Shown in pieces: positions 13,019 through 20,413 of a stretch of 20,413 nt of DNA. The DNA lies in NCBI GenBank assembly GCA_045650565.1, contig JAZRRG010000045.1:1-20413 (forward strand), in the 5' to 3' direction. The stretch comes from SIG565 sp045650565. GTDB lineage: Bacteria; Bacillota; Clostridia; Oscillospirales; Acutalibacteraceae. The notes under the pieces were generated by a model that made no database searches, was not told where the DNA came from, and worked only from the letters and a program-made list of their open reading frames with translations. The first letter of the stretch is position 1. Every line of letters starts with the position of its first letter. A program made the translations under genes and the position numbers.

Positions 13019-14848
13019 TTGGAGTATAGGTTTTTAAACAAAATCACATCACCAGATGATGTTAAAAAACTTGAACATCGTGAGCTTTTGGCGTTGTGCG
13101 ATGAAATACGTGATTGCCTTATAGCTACCGTTGCAAAAAACGGTGGTCATTTGGCATCTAATTTAGGTACTGTTGAATTAACCGTTGCATTGCACAAGGT
13201 TTTTGATTCTCCAAAGGATTCTATTATCTTTGATGTTGGACATCAATCATACACCCATAAGCTTTTGACAGGTAGATTTGATAAGTTTTCAACCATTCGC
13301 ACCGAAAACGGTTTATCGGGCTTTATGCGACCAGATGAAAGTGAACACGACCCCTTTGTTACGGGACATAGCAGTAACTCTATTTCTGCTTCATATGGTA
13401 TTTACAAGGCAAAAGCCCTCAAGGGCGAGGGTGGTTATGCCATATCTATTGTCGGCGATGGTGCTATGACAGGCGGTATGGTTTATGAAGCGCTCAATAA
13501 TTCGGGTAGCGGGCACAAAAACTTTATTGTTATACTAAATGATAATAAAATGTCTATTTCTCGCAATGTCGGTAGCTTTGCCCGACACCTTACACATATG
13601 CGCTCAAAGAAATCGTATCACAAATTTAAGCGTGGGGTTAAAAGGGCACTTGAAGCAATTCCGTTTTGCGGTAAATTTCTTTCGGACAAGCTCTTTAAAT
13701 CAAAAACTATGCTTAAAAATGCGATTTACAAGAGTAATTTATTTGAAAGCATGGGCTTTAGCTATTTAGGTCCTGTTGATGGCCATAATATAAACGACTT
13801 AATCAACATATTTAATATTGCAAAGTCCGAAACACGCCCTGTGGTTATCCATACATTAACTACCAAGGGTAAAGGGTACTCCTTTGCCGAAAATTCGCCG
13901 CAAAATTACCATGGCGTTTCCTCCTTTGATATAGAATACGGCGCCACGACTGCCGATAAAAAGTCGTTCTCGGATATTTGTGGAGATACCTTATGCGAAA
14001 TGGCCGAGACTGATGATAAGGTTTGCGTTGTAACTGCGGCTATGACTGTTGGCACCGGTCTTAACGAATTTTCTAAAAAATATCGCAGTAGATTTTTTGA
14101 TGTAGGTATTGCCGAAGAACACGCTGCAACTTTCTGTGCCGGTCTTGGAATTCAGGGGTTGAAGCCGTACTTCGTTGTTTATTCATCATTTCTTCAGCGC
14201 TCATACGACCAAATTTTACACGATATTGCCGTGGCAAATGTGCCCGTTCGTTTTTGTATTGATAGGGCGGGTATCGTAGGCGAGGACGGGGAAACACATC
14301 AGGGCTTGTTTGATGCAGCTTTTCTAAGCACAGTGCCCGGAATGACTATCTATTCGCCAACCTATTATAATGAATTTAAGGTGATATTGAAGCGTTCGCT
14401 CGATTTCGATTTTCCGTGCGCTATACGATATCCACGTGGCGTGGAAAACGGTTTGGCTGAATATACGGTTACCGATGATGATTATACCTTTTTCGGCGAT
14501 GGAGAAAAATTAGTAATCTCGTATGGTCGAGAGTTTGATTATGTGTCCTCTGCCGCTAAAGAACTCGATAATGTTGCTCTGTTAAAGCTAAATAAGATTT
14601 ATCCGTTATCTCATAATTTAGTAGAAAAAATAGCAAATTATAAAGAAATTTACTTTTTTGAAGAGGGAATCAAAAGCGGCGGTATAGCCGAAAAGTTAGG
14701 CAGTAAAATTGCCGAAGCCGATTTAAATGTTAAGTATAAGGTAATTGCCGTTGATGATACCTTCGTTTCGGCGGCAAAGGTTGATTCATCTCTTAAAAAA
14801 TATGGATTAGATATCGAGTCAATAATTAAAACTGTCAAAGGAGAATAG
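13019..14848 (+). CDS. dxs: 1-deoxy-D-xylulose-5-phosphate synthase
   Basis: A 609-residue thiamine diphosphate enzyme, the first step of the MEP isoprenoid pathway (pyruvate + glyceraldehyde 3-phosphate). N-terminal domain: HLASNLGTVELTVALH (44-59), DVGHQSYTHKLLTGR (72-86), and the TPP/Mg motif GDGAMTGGMVYEALNN (146-161) with LNDNKMSIS. Middle (transketolase pyrimidine) domain: FFDVGIAEEHAATFCAGL and DRAGIVGEDGETHQGLFD. The C-terminal transketolase domain covers the last 130 residues. The start is TTG 13019 with AGGAGAG (13003-13009) before it; no in-frame ATG is near the N-terminal homology. The stop lies two bases before tlyA. Confidence 0.96.
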   Translation: MEYRFLNKITSPDDVKKLEHRELLALCDEIRDCLIATVAKNGGHLASNLGTVELTVALHKVFDSPKDSIIFDVGHQSYTHKLLTGRFDKFSTIRTENGLSGFMRPDESEHDPFVTGHSSNSISASYGIYKAKALKGEGGYAISIVGDGAMTGGMVYEALNNSGSGHKNFIVILNDNKMSISRNVGSFARHLTHMRSKKSYHKFKRGVKRALEAIPFCGKFLSDKLFKSKTMLKNAIYKSNLFESMGFSYLGPVDGHNINDLINIFNIAKSETRPVVIHTLTTKGKGYSFAENSPQNYHGVSSFDIEYGATTADKKSFSDICGDTLCEMAETDDKVCVVTAAMTVGTGLNEFSKKYRSRFFDVGIAEEHAATFCAGLGIQGLKPYFVVYSSFLQRSYDQILHDIAVANVPVRFCIDRAGIVGEDGETHQGLFDAAFLSTVPGMTIYSPTYYNEFKVILKRSLDFDFPCAIRYPRGVENGLAEYTVTDDDYTFFGDGEKLVISYGREFDYVSSAAKELDNVALLKLNKIYPLSHNLVEKIANYKEIYFFEEGIKSGGIAEKLGSKIAEADLNVKYKVIAVDDTFVSAAKVDSSLKKYGLDIESIIKTVKGE

Positions 14849-14850
14849 TT

Positions 14851-15666
14851 TTGGCTGAGAAAACTCGTTTGGATTTGGCGCTTGTAAACGGCGGTTTTGC
14901 CGAGAGCCGTGAAAAAGCCAAGGCATATATTATGTCGGGCATTGTGTTTGTCAATAATCAAAAATGCGATAAGCCGGGCGAAACGGTAAAACCAGAGGAT
15001 GTAATAGAAGTACGTGGTTCTACCCTTAAATTTGTAAGCCGAGGCGGCTTAAAGCTTGAAAAAGCAATAAAATGCTTTAAAATCAATCTAAAAAATAAAA
15101 TTTGTGCAGATATTGGTGCTTCTACAGGAGGTTTTACCGACTGTATGCTACAAAACGGCGCCCAACGGGTGTACGCTGTTGATGTTGGCTACGGACAGTT
15201 GGCTTGGAAGCTTAGGTGTGATGAGCGTGTAATAAATCTTGAGCGTACTAACTTTAGATATGTAACAAGCAACGAAATTCCCGATTTGCTCGATTTTGCT
15301 TCGGTTGATGTTTCTTTTATTTCTGTTTACCACATATTACCCGTTTTAAGTACTTTAATGAAGAATAATGCTGAGGCAGTTTGTCTAATTAAACCGCAGT
15401 TTGAGGCGGGTCGTGAAAATGTTGGTAAAAAAGGTGTTGTAAGGGACAAAAATGTACATATAGATGTTTTAAACAAGGTGATTAGTTATTTTACTGATAA
15501 CGGTTTTTCACTAAAAAACCTTGAATTTTCTCCTATTAAGGGACCGGAAGGTAATATTGAATATTTAGCATATATCCAGAAAAATGAAGATAAACCTGAA
15601 ATTGATGGACTTATTGATGTAATTCAAACGGTTAATAAATCTCATATAGAATTGAGTGGTGAATAA
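14851..15666 (+). CDS. tlyA: TlyA family 2'-O-methyltransferase (S4 + FtsJ-like)
   Basis: 271 residues. An S4 RNA-binding domain (about 5-60) leads via SRGGLKLEKAI (63-73) to a Rossmann methyltransferase domain with SAM motif ADIGASTGGFTDCML (86-100) and VYAVDVGYGQLAWKLR. KPQFEAGRENVGKKGVVRD (181-199) holds the conserved late catalytic region. Family members methylate 2'-hydroxyls of 16S/23S rRNA (C1409/C1920 in mycobacteria), which affects capreomycin sensitivity; older 'hemolysin' names are misleading. The start is TTG at 14851 with AAGGAG at 14838-14843 inside dxs. The position between dxs and nadK/argR is conserved in Firmicutes. Confidence 0.94.
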   Translation: MAEKTRLDLALVNGGFAESREKAKAYIMSGIVFVNNQKCDKPGETVKPEDVIEVRGSTLKFVSRGGLKLEKAIKCFKINLKNKICADIGASTGGFTDCMLQNGAQRVYAVDVGYGQLAWKLRCDERVINLERTNFRYVTSNEIPDLLDFASVDVSFISVYHILPVLSTLMKNNAEAVCLIKPQFEAGRENVGKKGVVRDKNVHIDVLNKVISYFTDNGFSLKNLEFSPIKGPEGNIEYLAYIQKNEDKPEIDGLIDVIQTVNKSHIELSGE

Positions 15667-15667
15667 T

Positions 15668-16504
15668 TTGAAAGTTGGAATTTTAGCAAATCTCGATAAG
15701 CGTGGCGCTGCCGAAATAGTTGAAAAAATCGGCAAAATTTTTAAGCGCCTTGATATCAAAGCGTATCTGCCCGATAGCATTTGCGCAACCGATTATAAGC
15801 ATATCCCAGAGCAATCGATTTATGAAACAGTCGATATTATAATCACAGTGGGCGGAGACGGAACCATTATTCGTTACGGTAAGCTCGCCGCAAAGCATAA
15901 CAAACCTGTTTTAGGTATAAATGCCGGTAGAATGGGCTTTTTGGCGAACGTCGAGCCAAATGAGCTTGAATTACTTTCAAACCTTAAAACAGGTAATTAT
16001 ACCATCGAAAATCGTATGCTTTTAAAGGTTAGTGTTTCTGAAAACGGTAAGGAAACATATTCGCAGGTTGCTATGAATGATATAGTGATTTCAAGTGGCT
16101 TCATGTCGAGAATATTTGATATCAAAGCATATATTAACACCGACTGTATTTCTTACCGTGCCGACGGGTTGATTGTTGCAACACCAACCGGGTCTACGGC
16201 ATATTCGCTTTCGGCAGGCGGACCTATTATTGACCCTGCCTGTGAAAACATTTGCATAACACCCATTTGTTCACACTCTTTATCAGCAAAGCCGATGCTG
16301 CTTAATAAAGATGCAGTGGTAAGATTTAATGCAATGTCGCTTAAACACGCCGATGTATATTTATCGGTTGATGGTAGAAAGGGCCCTGCCATCAAGCCAA
16401 ATACCGATATTATTGTTTCTCGTTCGGAATTTGATGCAAAGCTAATTAGATTTGAAAATAAGTCTTTTTATAAAACGCTTTCGGAAAAATTTAAAGAAAA
16501 ATAA
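15668..16504 (+). CDS. nadK: NAD kinase
   Basis: A 278-residue ATP-NAD kinase making NADP. GGDGT (62-66) is the phosphate-binding/catalytic motif; LGINAGRMGFLA, the N137-D138 pair in MNDIVI, and YRADGLIVATPTGSTAYSLSAGGP (153-176) complete the family pattern. I chose TTG 15668 (protein starts MKVGILANLDK): GTGGTG just upstream works as the ribosome binding site, the TTG follows the tlyA TAA by one base, and family members start with this strand. In-frame GTG codons at 15656 and 15659 would overlap tlyA and lack a site. Between tlyA and argR it is in the usual clostridial position. Confidence 0.95.
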   Translation: MKVGILANLDKRGAAEIVEKIGKIFKRLDIKAYLPDSICATDYKHIPEQSIYETVDIIITVGGDGTIIRYGKLAAKHNKPVLGINAGRMGFLANVEPNELELLSNLKTGNYTIENRMLLKVSVSENGKETYSQVAMNDIVISSGFMSRIFDIKAYINTDCISYRADGLIVATPTGSTAYSLSAGGPIIDPACENICITPICSHSLSAKPMLLNKDAVVRFNAMSLKHADVYLSVDGRKGPAIKPNTDIIVSRSEFDAKLIRFENKSFYKTLSEKFKEK

Positions 16505-16515
16505 TAGGTGAATTT

Positions 16516-16977
16516 ATGAAAAACAAAAGACATGAAAAAATACTTCAGTTAATTGAAGAAAAGGTAATTGTAACTCAAGATGAGCTACAAAGCTTGTTGC
16601 TTAATTTGGGCTTTAATGTTACACAGTCAACAGTTTCGAGAGACATTAAGGAGCTTCGAATTGTAAAGGCACAGGATATACACGGTACATACCGTTATAT
16701 GTCACCAAAAAACAGTCATCTGTCCGTTCACGATAATTCCAAAGAACATTTCTTTGATGTGTTTTCAAAAGGTGCTATTGATGTTAAATTCGCTCTCAAC
16801 AACATTGTAATTAAATGCTACAGCGGTATGGCATCAAGCACTTGTGTTGCACTTGATATGTTGTTTGGAAATGAAATTTTAGGTTCTTTGGCAGGAGATG
16901 ACACCATTATTGCAGTTGTCTCAAGCGAGGAAAACGCTAAATCTTTGTCGACAAAATTATTAAATCTTATTAAATAG
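16516..16977 (+). CDS. argR: Arginine repressor
   Basis: 153 residues. The N-terminal winged helix (about 3-70: KNKRHEKILQLIEEKVIVTQDELQSLL, then the recognition part STVSRDIKELRIVK) binds 18 bp ARG boxes. The C-terminal domain (about 78-150) forms the hexamer and binds L-arginine; the usual T-x-PG-x-A loop reads CYSGMASS here, and the acidic G-D-D motif (LAGDDTIIAVV) is intact. No arginine biosynthesis genes are in the window. The gene order argR-recN is conserved in Firmicutes and does not imply an arginine link to its neighbours. Ribosome binding site AGGTGA before the ATG. Confidence 0.95.
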   Translation: MKNKRHEKILQLIEEKVIVTQDELQSLLLNLGFNVTQSTVSRDIKELRIVKAQDIHGTYRYMSPKNSHLSVHDNSKEHFFDVFSKGAIDVKFALNNIVIKCYSGMASSTCVALDMLFGNEILGSLAGDDTIIAVVSSEENAKSLSTKLLNLIK

Positions 16978-16992
16978 TGACGGTATTGTTAT

Positions 16993-18642
16993 ATGTTAAA
17001 TTTTTTACACATTGAAAATATTGCTGTAATCGAGAGCGCTGATATTGAGTTCTATAATGGCTTTAACGCATTAACAGGTGAAACCGGTGCGGGTAAATCA
17101 ATTATTATAGATGCAATCAATACGGTTCTCGGCGCCAGAACATCCAAAGATGTTATACGAAGTGGTTGCGAAACCGCTTGTGTTGTTGCACAGTTTTCAA
17201 ATGTAAATGATGAAGCATTGTCGGTTTTAAAAAACTATGATTTATCTCCCGATGATAACGGTATGGTTATCATTCAAAGAAATCTTTCTGTTGATTCAAA
17301 AACGGTTTTTCGTGTGTGTGGCAGACCGGTGGGCGCTTCGGTTGTAAGAGAACTCGGTAGATTTTTGATAAATATACACGGTCAGCACGATAACCAAAGC
17401 TTGTTAGATGCCTCACGCCACCGTGAGTTTATAGATAAGCTTGCTGACAACTCACCTGTTTTTGATGAATATACCGAAGAATTTAATAGGTTTGTTACAT
17501 ACCGTAAGCAATTAAATGCGCTCGAAACCGATGATGAGGCAAAAGCCCGTAAAATTGATTTACTAACCTATCAAATTGAAGAGCTTGAGAAGGCAGAGAT
17601 TCAAATAGGCGAGCTTGAAAAACTTAAAAATGATTTAAAAATTGCACAAAATTTTGAAAAAATCTCCAAACAGCTACGCACTGCTCACACCATTTTAAAG
17701 GGTGATGAATATCCCGGGGTTATAGAGCAGATAGATTCTGCGGTTAAGTTATTGCTCGTTGACAGCGCCGAAGATTTACGAAACAAATTAAGCGATATAT
17801 ATCATTCCTTAAATGATATATCGGCTAATTTAGAAACCTTAATCGAAAACGAATATAGCGTTCCGCTTGACATTGATAAAATTCAAGATAGACTTGATTT
17901 GCTTGGTTGTCTTATGGTAAAATACGGAAACAGCGAAGAAAAAATGCTCGAGTTTTTATCAAACGCCAAGAACGAACTTGATAATATTAAATTTTCGGAC
18001 AAGCGTGCTGATGAATTGGCCGCCTTGCTTGAGCGCTCACAAGAGCTTCTTATTAAAAAGGGAGAGCGCTTAACCGAGAGTCGCCGTAATACATCGGAGA
18101 AGTTTTCTTTTGATGTATGCGAGATACTTAAATATCTTGATATGCCCAAGGTTAAGTTTGAGGTTAGCATTACTAAGGCAGCTTATTCAAAACATGGTTG
18201 CGATAATATAGAATTTTTAATTTCACCAAACGTTGGAGAAGTATTAAAGCCACTTGCTAAAATCGCCTCAGGCGGTGAATTATCCCGCATCATGTTGGCT
18301 ATTAAGAGCGTTCTAACCGACAAGGATGATGTCGAAACCCTAATTTTTGATGAAATTGATACAGGAATTAGCGGTCAGGCGGCTACCAAGGTTGCAAAAC
18401 GGCTTAGAAAAATAGCTGAAAATCGGCAGGTGATTTGTGTTACACATTTAGCACAAATTGCCGCATATGCTGAAAATCAGCTTTTAATTAAAAAGCATAG
18501 CCGTGATAATAAAACCTTTACAACGGTTGAGTCTCTCGGTTACGAGCAAAGAATACACGAGTTGGCACGAATTATGTCGGGCACCGATATCACCGAAAAT
18601 TTATTTAATTCAGCTAAAGAACTGCTAGATAACAGTAATTAA
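16993..18642 (+). CDS. recN: DNA repair protein RecN
   Basis: A 549-residue SMC-like ATPase acting early in double-strand-break repair on the nucleoid. Walker A GETGAGKSIII (29-39), Q-loop region NIHGQHDNQSLLD, two coiled-coil arms (about 150-210 and 300-360), ABC signature ASGGELSRIMLAI, Walker B LIFDEIDTGISG (450-461) and switch histidine CVTHLAQIAAYA. Length is typical (550-570). The ribosome binding site is weak (only GACGG near 16979-16983), so low-level translation is likely. In most Clostridia spoIVB and spo0A follow; here tyrS follows instead. Confidence 0.96.
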   Translation: MLNFLHIENIAVIESADIEFYNGFNALTGETGAGKSIIIDAINTVLGARTSKDVIRSGCETACVVAQFSNVNDEALSVLKNYDLSPDDNGMVIIQRNLSVDSKTVFRVCGRPVGASVVRELGRFLINIHGQHDNQSLLDASRHREFIDKLADNSPVFDEYTEEFNRFVTYRKQLNALETDDEAKARKIDLLTYQIEELEKAEIQIGELEKLKNDLKIAQNFEKISKQLRTAHTILKGDEYPGVIEQIDSAVKLLLVDSAEDLRNKLSDIYHSLNDISANLETLIENEYSVPLDIDKIQDRLDLLGCLMVKYGNSEEKMLEFLSNAKNELDNIKFSDKRADELAALLERSQELLIKKGERLTESRRNTSEKFSFDVCEILKYLDMPKVKFEVSITKAAYSKHGCDNIEFLISPNVGEVLKPLAKIASGGELSRIMLAIKSVLTDKDDVETLIFDEIDTGISGQAATKVAKRLRKIAENRQVICVTHLAQIAAYAENQLLIKKHSRDNKTFTTVESLGYEQRIHELARIMSGTDITENLFNSAKELLDNSN

Positions 18643-18668
18643 ACATTTAGAAGGGAAATGTGTTTATA

Positions 18669-19889
18669 ATGGAAATTTATGAGGAGCTTGTAGCCCGTGG
18701 CTTAATAGCGCAGGTTACTGATGAAAAGGAAATTAGAGAGCTTGTTAATAACGGCAAGGCGGTATTTTATATCGGTTTTGACCCGACTGCTGATAGCTTA
18801 CACGTTGGTCATTTTATGGCACTGTGCCTTATGAAACGTTTGCAAATGGCCGGTAACCGCCCAATTGCGCTTATTGGCGGAGGCACTGCTTATATTGGCG
18901 ACCCATCCGGCAGAAGTGATATGCGCTCTATGATGACCCCCGAAACCATCCAGCATAACTGTGACTGCTTTAAAGAGCAAATGTCAAAGTTTATTGAGTT
19001 TGGCGAAGGCAAGGCCATGATGGTAAATAACGCCGACTGGCTCTTAAAGCTTAACTATATTGATGTTTTGCGAGAAGTAGGGCATTGCTTTTCGGTAAAT
19101 AATATGCTCCGTGCAGAGTGCTACAAGCAGCGTATGGAAAAGGGGCTTAGCTTCCTTGAGTTTAACTATATGATAATGCAAAGCTACGACTTTTATCACT
19201 TGTTCAAAGAATATGGTTGCAATATGCAGTTTGGTGGCGATGACCAGTGGTCTAATATGCTTGGCGGCACCGAGCTTATCAGAAGAAAGCTCGGCAAAGA
19301 CGCTTACGCTATGACCATTACCTTGCTTATGAATTCCGAAGGTAAAAAGATGGGCAAAACCGCTAGTGGTGCAGTTTGGCTTGACCCAAAAAAGACCTCA
19401 CCTTACGAATTTTATCAGTACTGGAGAAATGTAGGCGATGAGGATGTTTTAAAATGCATCCGTATGCTTACCTTCTTACCACTAGAAGAAATTGATAAGA
19501 TGAACGATTGGCAGGGAAGTCAGCTTAATGATGCAAAGGATATATTGGCTTTTGAGCTGACAAAGCTTGTTCACGGCGAGGAGGAAGCATCAAAGGCACG
19601 AGATGTTTCGAAATCTCTCTTTACAGGCGGTGGCGACAGTGCCAATATGCCCAACACCGTGCTAAGTGACGAAAGCTTTTCAGACGCAAAAATAGGCATT
19701 TTAGACCTTATGGTTGCAGGCGGTCTTGCGGCATCCAAGGGTGAAGCAAGACGGCTTGTGCAACAGGGCGGTGTTTCGGCTGATGGCGAAAAGATTACCG
19801 ATCCGACTTTCGTCTTTAAAAAGTTCGCATTTTCCGATGGCGTTGTAATCAAAAAGGGTAAAAAAGTTTTTCATAAATTTACTGTATAA
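18669..19889 (+). CDS. tyrS: Tyrosyl-tRNA synthetase
   Basis: A 406-residue class I synthetase charging tRNA-Tyr. HVGH (45-48) is the HIGH motif, GDPSGRSDMR (77-86) and QFGGDDQWSNMLGG (187-200) line the tyrosine/AMP site, KMGKT (227-231) is the KMSKS loop, and an S4 domain (about 335-400; AASKGEARRLVQQGGV) binds the tRNA. ATG 18669 gives the family N-terminus MEIYEELVARGLIAQ; an in-frame GTG at 18660 is nearer AAGGG (18651-18655) and cannot be excluded. That site lies in the loop of a small 6 bp hairpin (ACATTT/AAATGT, 18643-18661). No T-box leader is present, as only 26 bases separate it from recN. Confidence 0.96.
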   Translation: MEIYEELVARGLIAQVTDEKEIRELVNNGKAVFYIGFDPTADSLHVGHFMALCLMKRLQMAGNRPIALIGGGTAYIGDPSGRSDMRSMMTPETIQHNCDCFKEQMSKFIEFGEGKAMMVNNADWLLKLNYIDVLREVGHCFSVNNMLRAECYKQRMEKGLSFLEFNYMIMQSYDFYHLFKEYGCNMQFGGDDQWSNMLGGTELIRRKLGKDAYAMTITLLMNSEGKKMGKTASGAVWLDPKKTSPYEFYQYWRNVGDEDVLKCIRMLTFLPLEEIDKMNDWQGSQLNDAKDILAFELTKLVHGEEEASKARDVSKSLFTGGGDSANMPNTVLSDESFSDAKIGILDLMVAGGLAASKGEARRLVQQGGVSADGEKITDPTFVFKKFAFSDGVVIKKGKKVFHKFTV

Positions 19890-19892
19890 AAA

Positions 19893-19930
19893 AGAACGGC
19901 GGGTTACACCTCGCCGTTCTCAATTTTTTT
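19893..19930. terminator. Terminator of the nusB-tyrS operon, shared with the convergent XRE gene
   Basis: A 9 bp GC-rich stem (AGAACGGCG at 19893-19901 with CGCCGTTCT at 19912-19920), then CAATTTTTTT on the plus strand and, read on the minus strand, TTTTTT just after the other arm. One arm is formed by the last codons and stop of the minus-strand XRE gene, so one structure serves both converging genes. Confidence 0.88.
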
Positions 19931-20311
19931 AAGGTATTCGAAAAGTTTTTCCGCCTGTTCATCGGTAAGATTTCTTATACGCCGTAAATTATCCGCATCG
20001 TTGTCGGTAAGATAAACAGGTTTAGTATCAGGCCGATACCCAAAGATAATCGGTGGCTCTTGTAAGATTTCGATGGGATTAGAATCGCTGTGCAACCGCA
20101 AAGGATTAAACGGTGCATCCGAAACAAAGGTATCGTAAGAGCATCCGAAAAGCTCGCAAATAGTGCTAATTTCATTTTTTTCAAATGAATCGTTGCGCTC
20201 TTTATATGAATATGTAGAGGTGGGCATATTAAGCTTTGCACACAGCATTTCCTGTGTGTAACCACGACTTTTTCTTAATGCCCTAATCTTTTCACTAATT
20301 GTTTGTGACAT
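19904..20311 (-). CDS. XRE-family HTH transcriptional regulator
   Basis: A 135-residue protein with an N-terminal Cro/CI-type helix-turn-helix (about 5-60: ISEKIRALRKSRGYTQEMLCAKLNMPTSTYSYKE...ISTICELFGCSYDTFV). The usual 'S-x-WE' at the end of the recognition helix is SYKE here. The rest (about 65-135) is a linker with PPIIFGYRPDTKP and a C-terminal charged helix pair (LTDNDADNLRRIRNLTDEQAEKLFEYLKKI), which looks like a dimerisation part. GAGGTG eight bases upstream of the ATG is a good ribosome binding site. Its upstream region is shared with the promoter of the tRNA gene going the other way. It is probably an orphan regulator; targets unknown, and phage-repressor origin is possible but no phage genes are near. 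Confidence 0.85.
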   Translation of the reverse strand: MSQTISEKIRALRKSRGYTQEMLCAKLNMPTSTYSYKERNDSFEKNEISTICELFGCSYDTFVSDAPFNPLRLHSDSNPIEILQEPPIIFGYRPDTKPVYLTDNDADNLRRIRNLTDEQAEKLFEYLKKIENGEV

Positions 20312-20336
20312 TTAATATTTCACCTCATTAAAATAC

Positions 20337-20365
20337 TTGACTAACCCTTATTTTGTTGTTATAAT
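20337..20365 (+). promoter_or_regulatory. Near-consensus promoter of the tRNA gene
   Basis: -35 TTGACT at 20337-20342, 17 bp spacer, perfect -10 TATAAT at 20360-20365. The predicted start is near 20372, about seven bases before the mature tRNA 5' end. Confidence 0.88.
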
Positions 20366-20378
20366 CTAAATCGGGTTT

Positions 20379-20413
20379 GCTGGAGTGGCTCAGTTGGTAG
20401 AGCAGCTGATTCG
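20379..20413 (+). tRNA. 5' half of a tRNA gene, probably tRNA-Thr (CGU), cut by window end
   Basis: The visible 35 bases fit tRNA positions 1-35: acceptor arm GCTGGAG, TG linker, D arm GCTC-AGTTGGTA-GAGC, A26, anticodon 5' stem GCTGA, then T32 T33 C34 G35. The anticodon therefore reads CGN. The sequence around it closely follows bacterial tRNA-Thr with anticodon CGU. Ala, Pro and Ser (CGC, CGG, CGA) cannot be excluded without the next base, though the short D loop argues against Ser. Confidence 0.85.

Noticed and set aside
18643..18668. T-box riboswitch before tyrS
   Set aside because: Only 26 bases separate recN and tyrS, far too few for a T-box leader.
1..20413. CRISPR arrays, insertion sequences, att sites or prophage genes
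   Set aside because: No regularly spaced direct repeats, transposase, integrase or phage structural genes were found; the single XRE regulator is not enough to call a prophage.

Overview
The window is a gene-dense, AT-rich stretch of a bacterial chromosome. It is most likely from a low-GC Firmicute of the class Clostridia, probably an uncultured gut-type lineage. The reasons are the order scpA-scpB-DUF2953-gerW(ytfJ)-D,D-carboxypeptidase-rluB, the order nusB-xseA-xseB-ispA-dxs-tlyA-nadK-argR-recN, strong AGGAGG-type ribosome binding sites, sigma-A-type promoters with 17 bp spacers, and frequent TTG starts. A GerW-family protein hints at a spore-forming ancestry but does not prove sporulation. 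No mobile element, CRISPR array or rRNA was seen, and no gene-free stretch exceeds 300 bases.

Layout. (1) Positions 1-2640, plus strand: the 3' tail of an RCC1-repeat gene, then a two-gene unit of an SPFH/SHOCT protein and a membrane protein with BspA-like leucine-rich repeats, closed by a strong terminator. (2) Positions 2640-7966: an operon from its own promoter, coding for an M50 site-2 protease, ScpA and ScpB (condensin partners), a DUF2953 protein, GerW, an S11 D,D-carboxypeptidase, the pseudouridine synthase RluB and a small acetyltransferase-like protein. (3) Positions 7979-8343: monocistronic secG with clear promoter and terminator. (4) Positions 8349-10200, minus strand: a DivIVA-like coiled-coil protein followed by a five-TM DUF6273 protein, divergent from nusB. 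(5) Positions 10246-19930: a ten-gene housekeeping operon covering transcription antitermination, exonuclease VII, isoprenoid precursor synthesis (IspA, Dxs), TlyA, NAD kinase, ArgR, RecN and TyrRS. (6) Positions 19904-20413: a convergent XRE regulator and, divergent from it, the 5' half of a tRNA (probably Thr-CGU) with a near-consensus promoter.

The most striking observation is in the D,D-carboxypeptidase gene. It stops at TGA (6727-6729), but the same frame continues for 39 more codons that look like the missing C-terminal end and membrane anchor of this family. That continuation ends in a TAA overlapping the rluB start codon (TAATG). This is a recent nonsense mutation, a sequence error, or UGA readthrough giving soluble and anchored forms. 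The same gene has its ribosome binding site inside a 15 bp terminator-like hairpin that follows gerW, so it may be controlled at both ends. The DivIVA-like/DUF6273 pair, the SPFH/LRR pair and the dyad-rich nusB divergent promoter are the other places that housekeeping functions do not explain.
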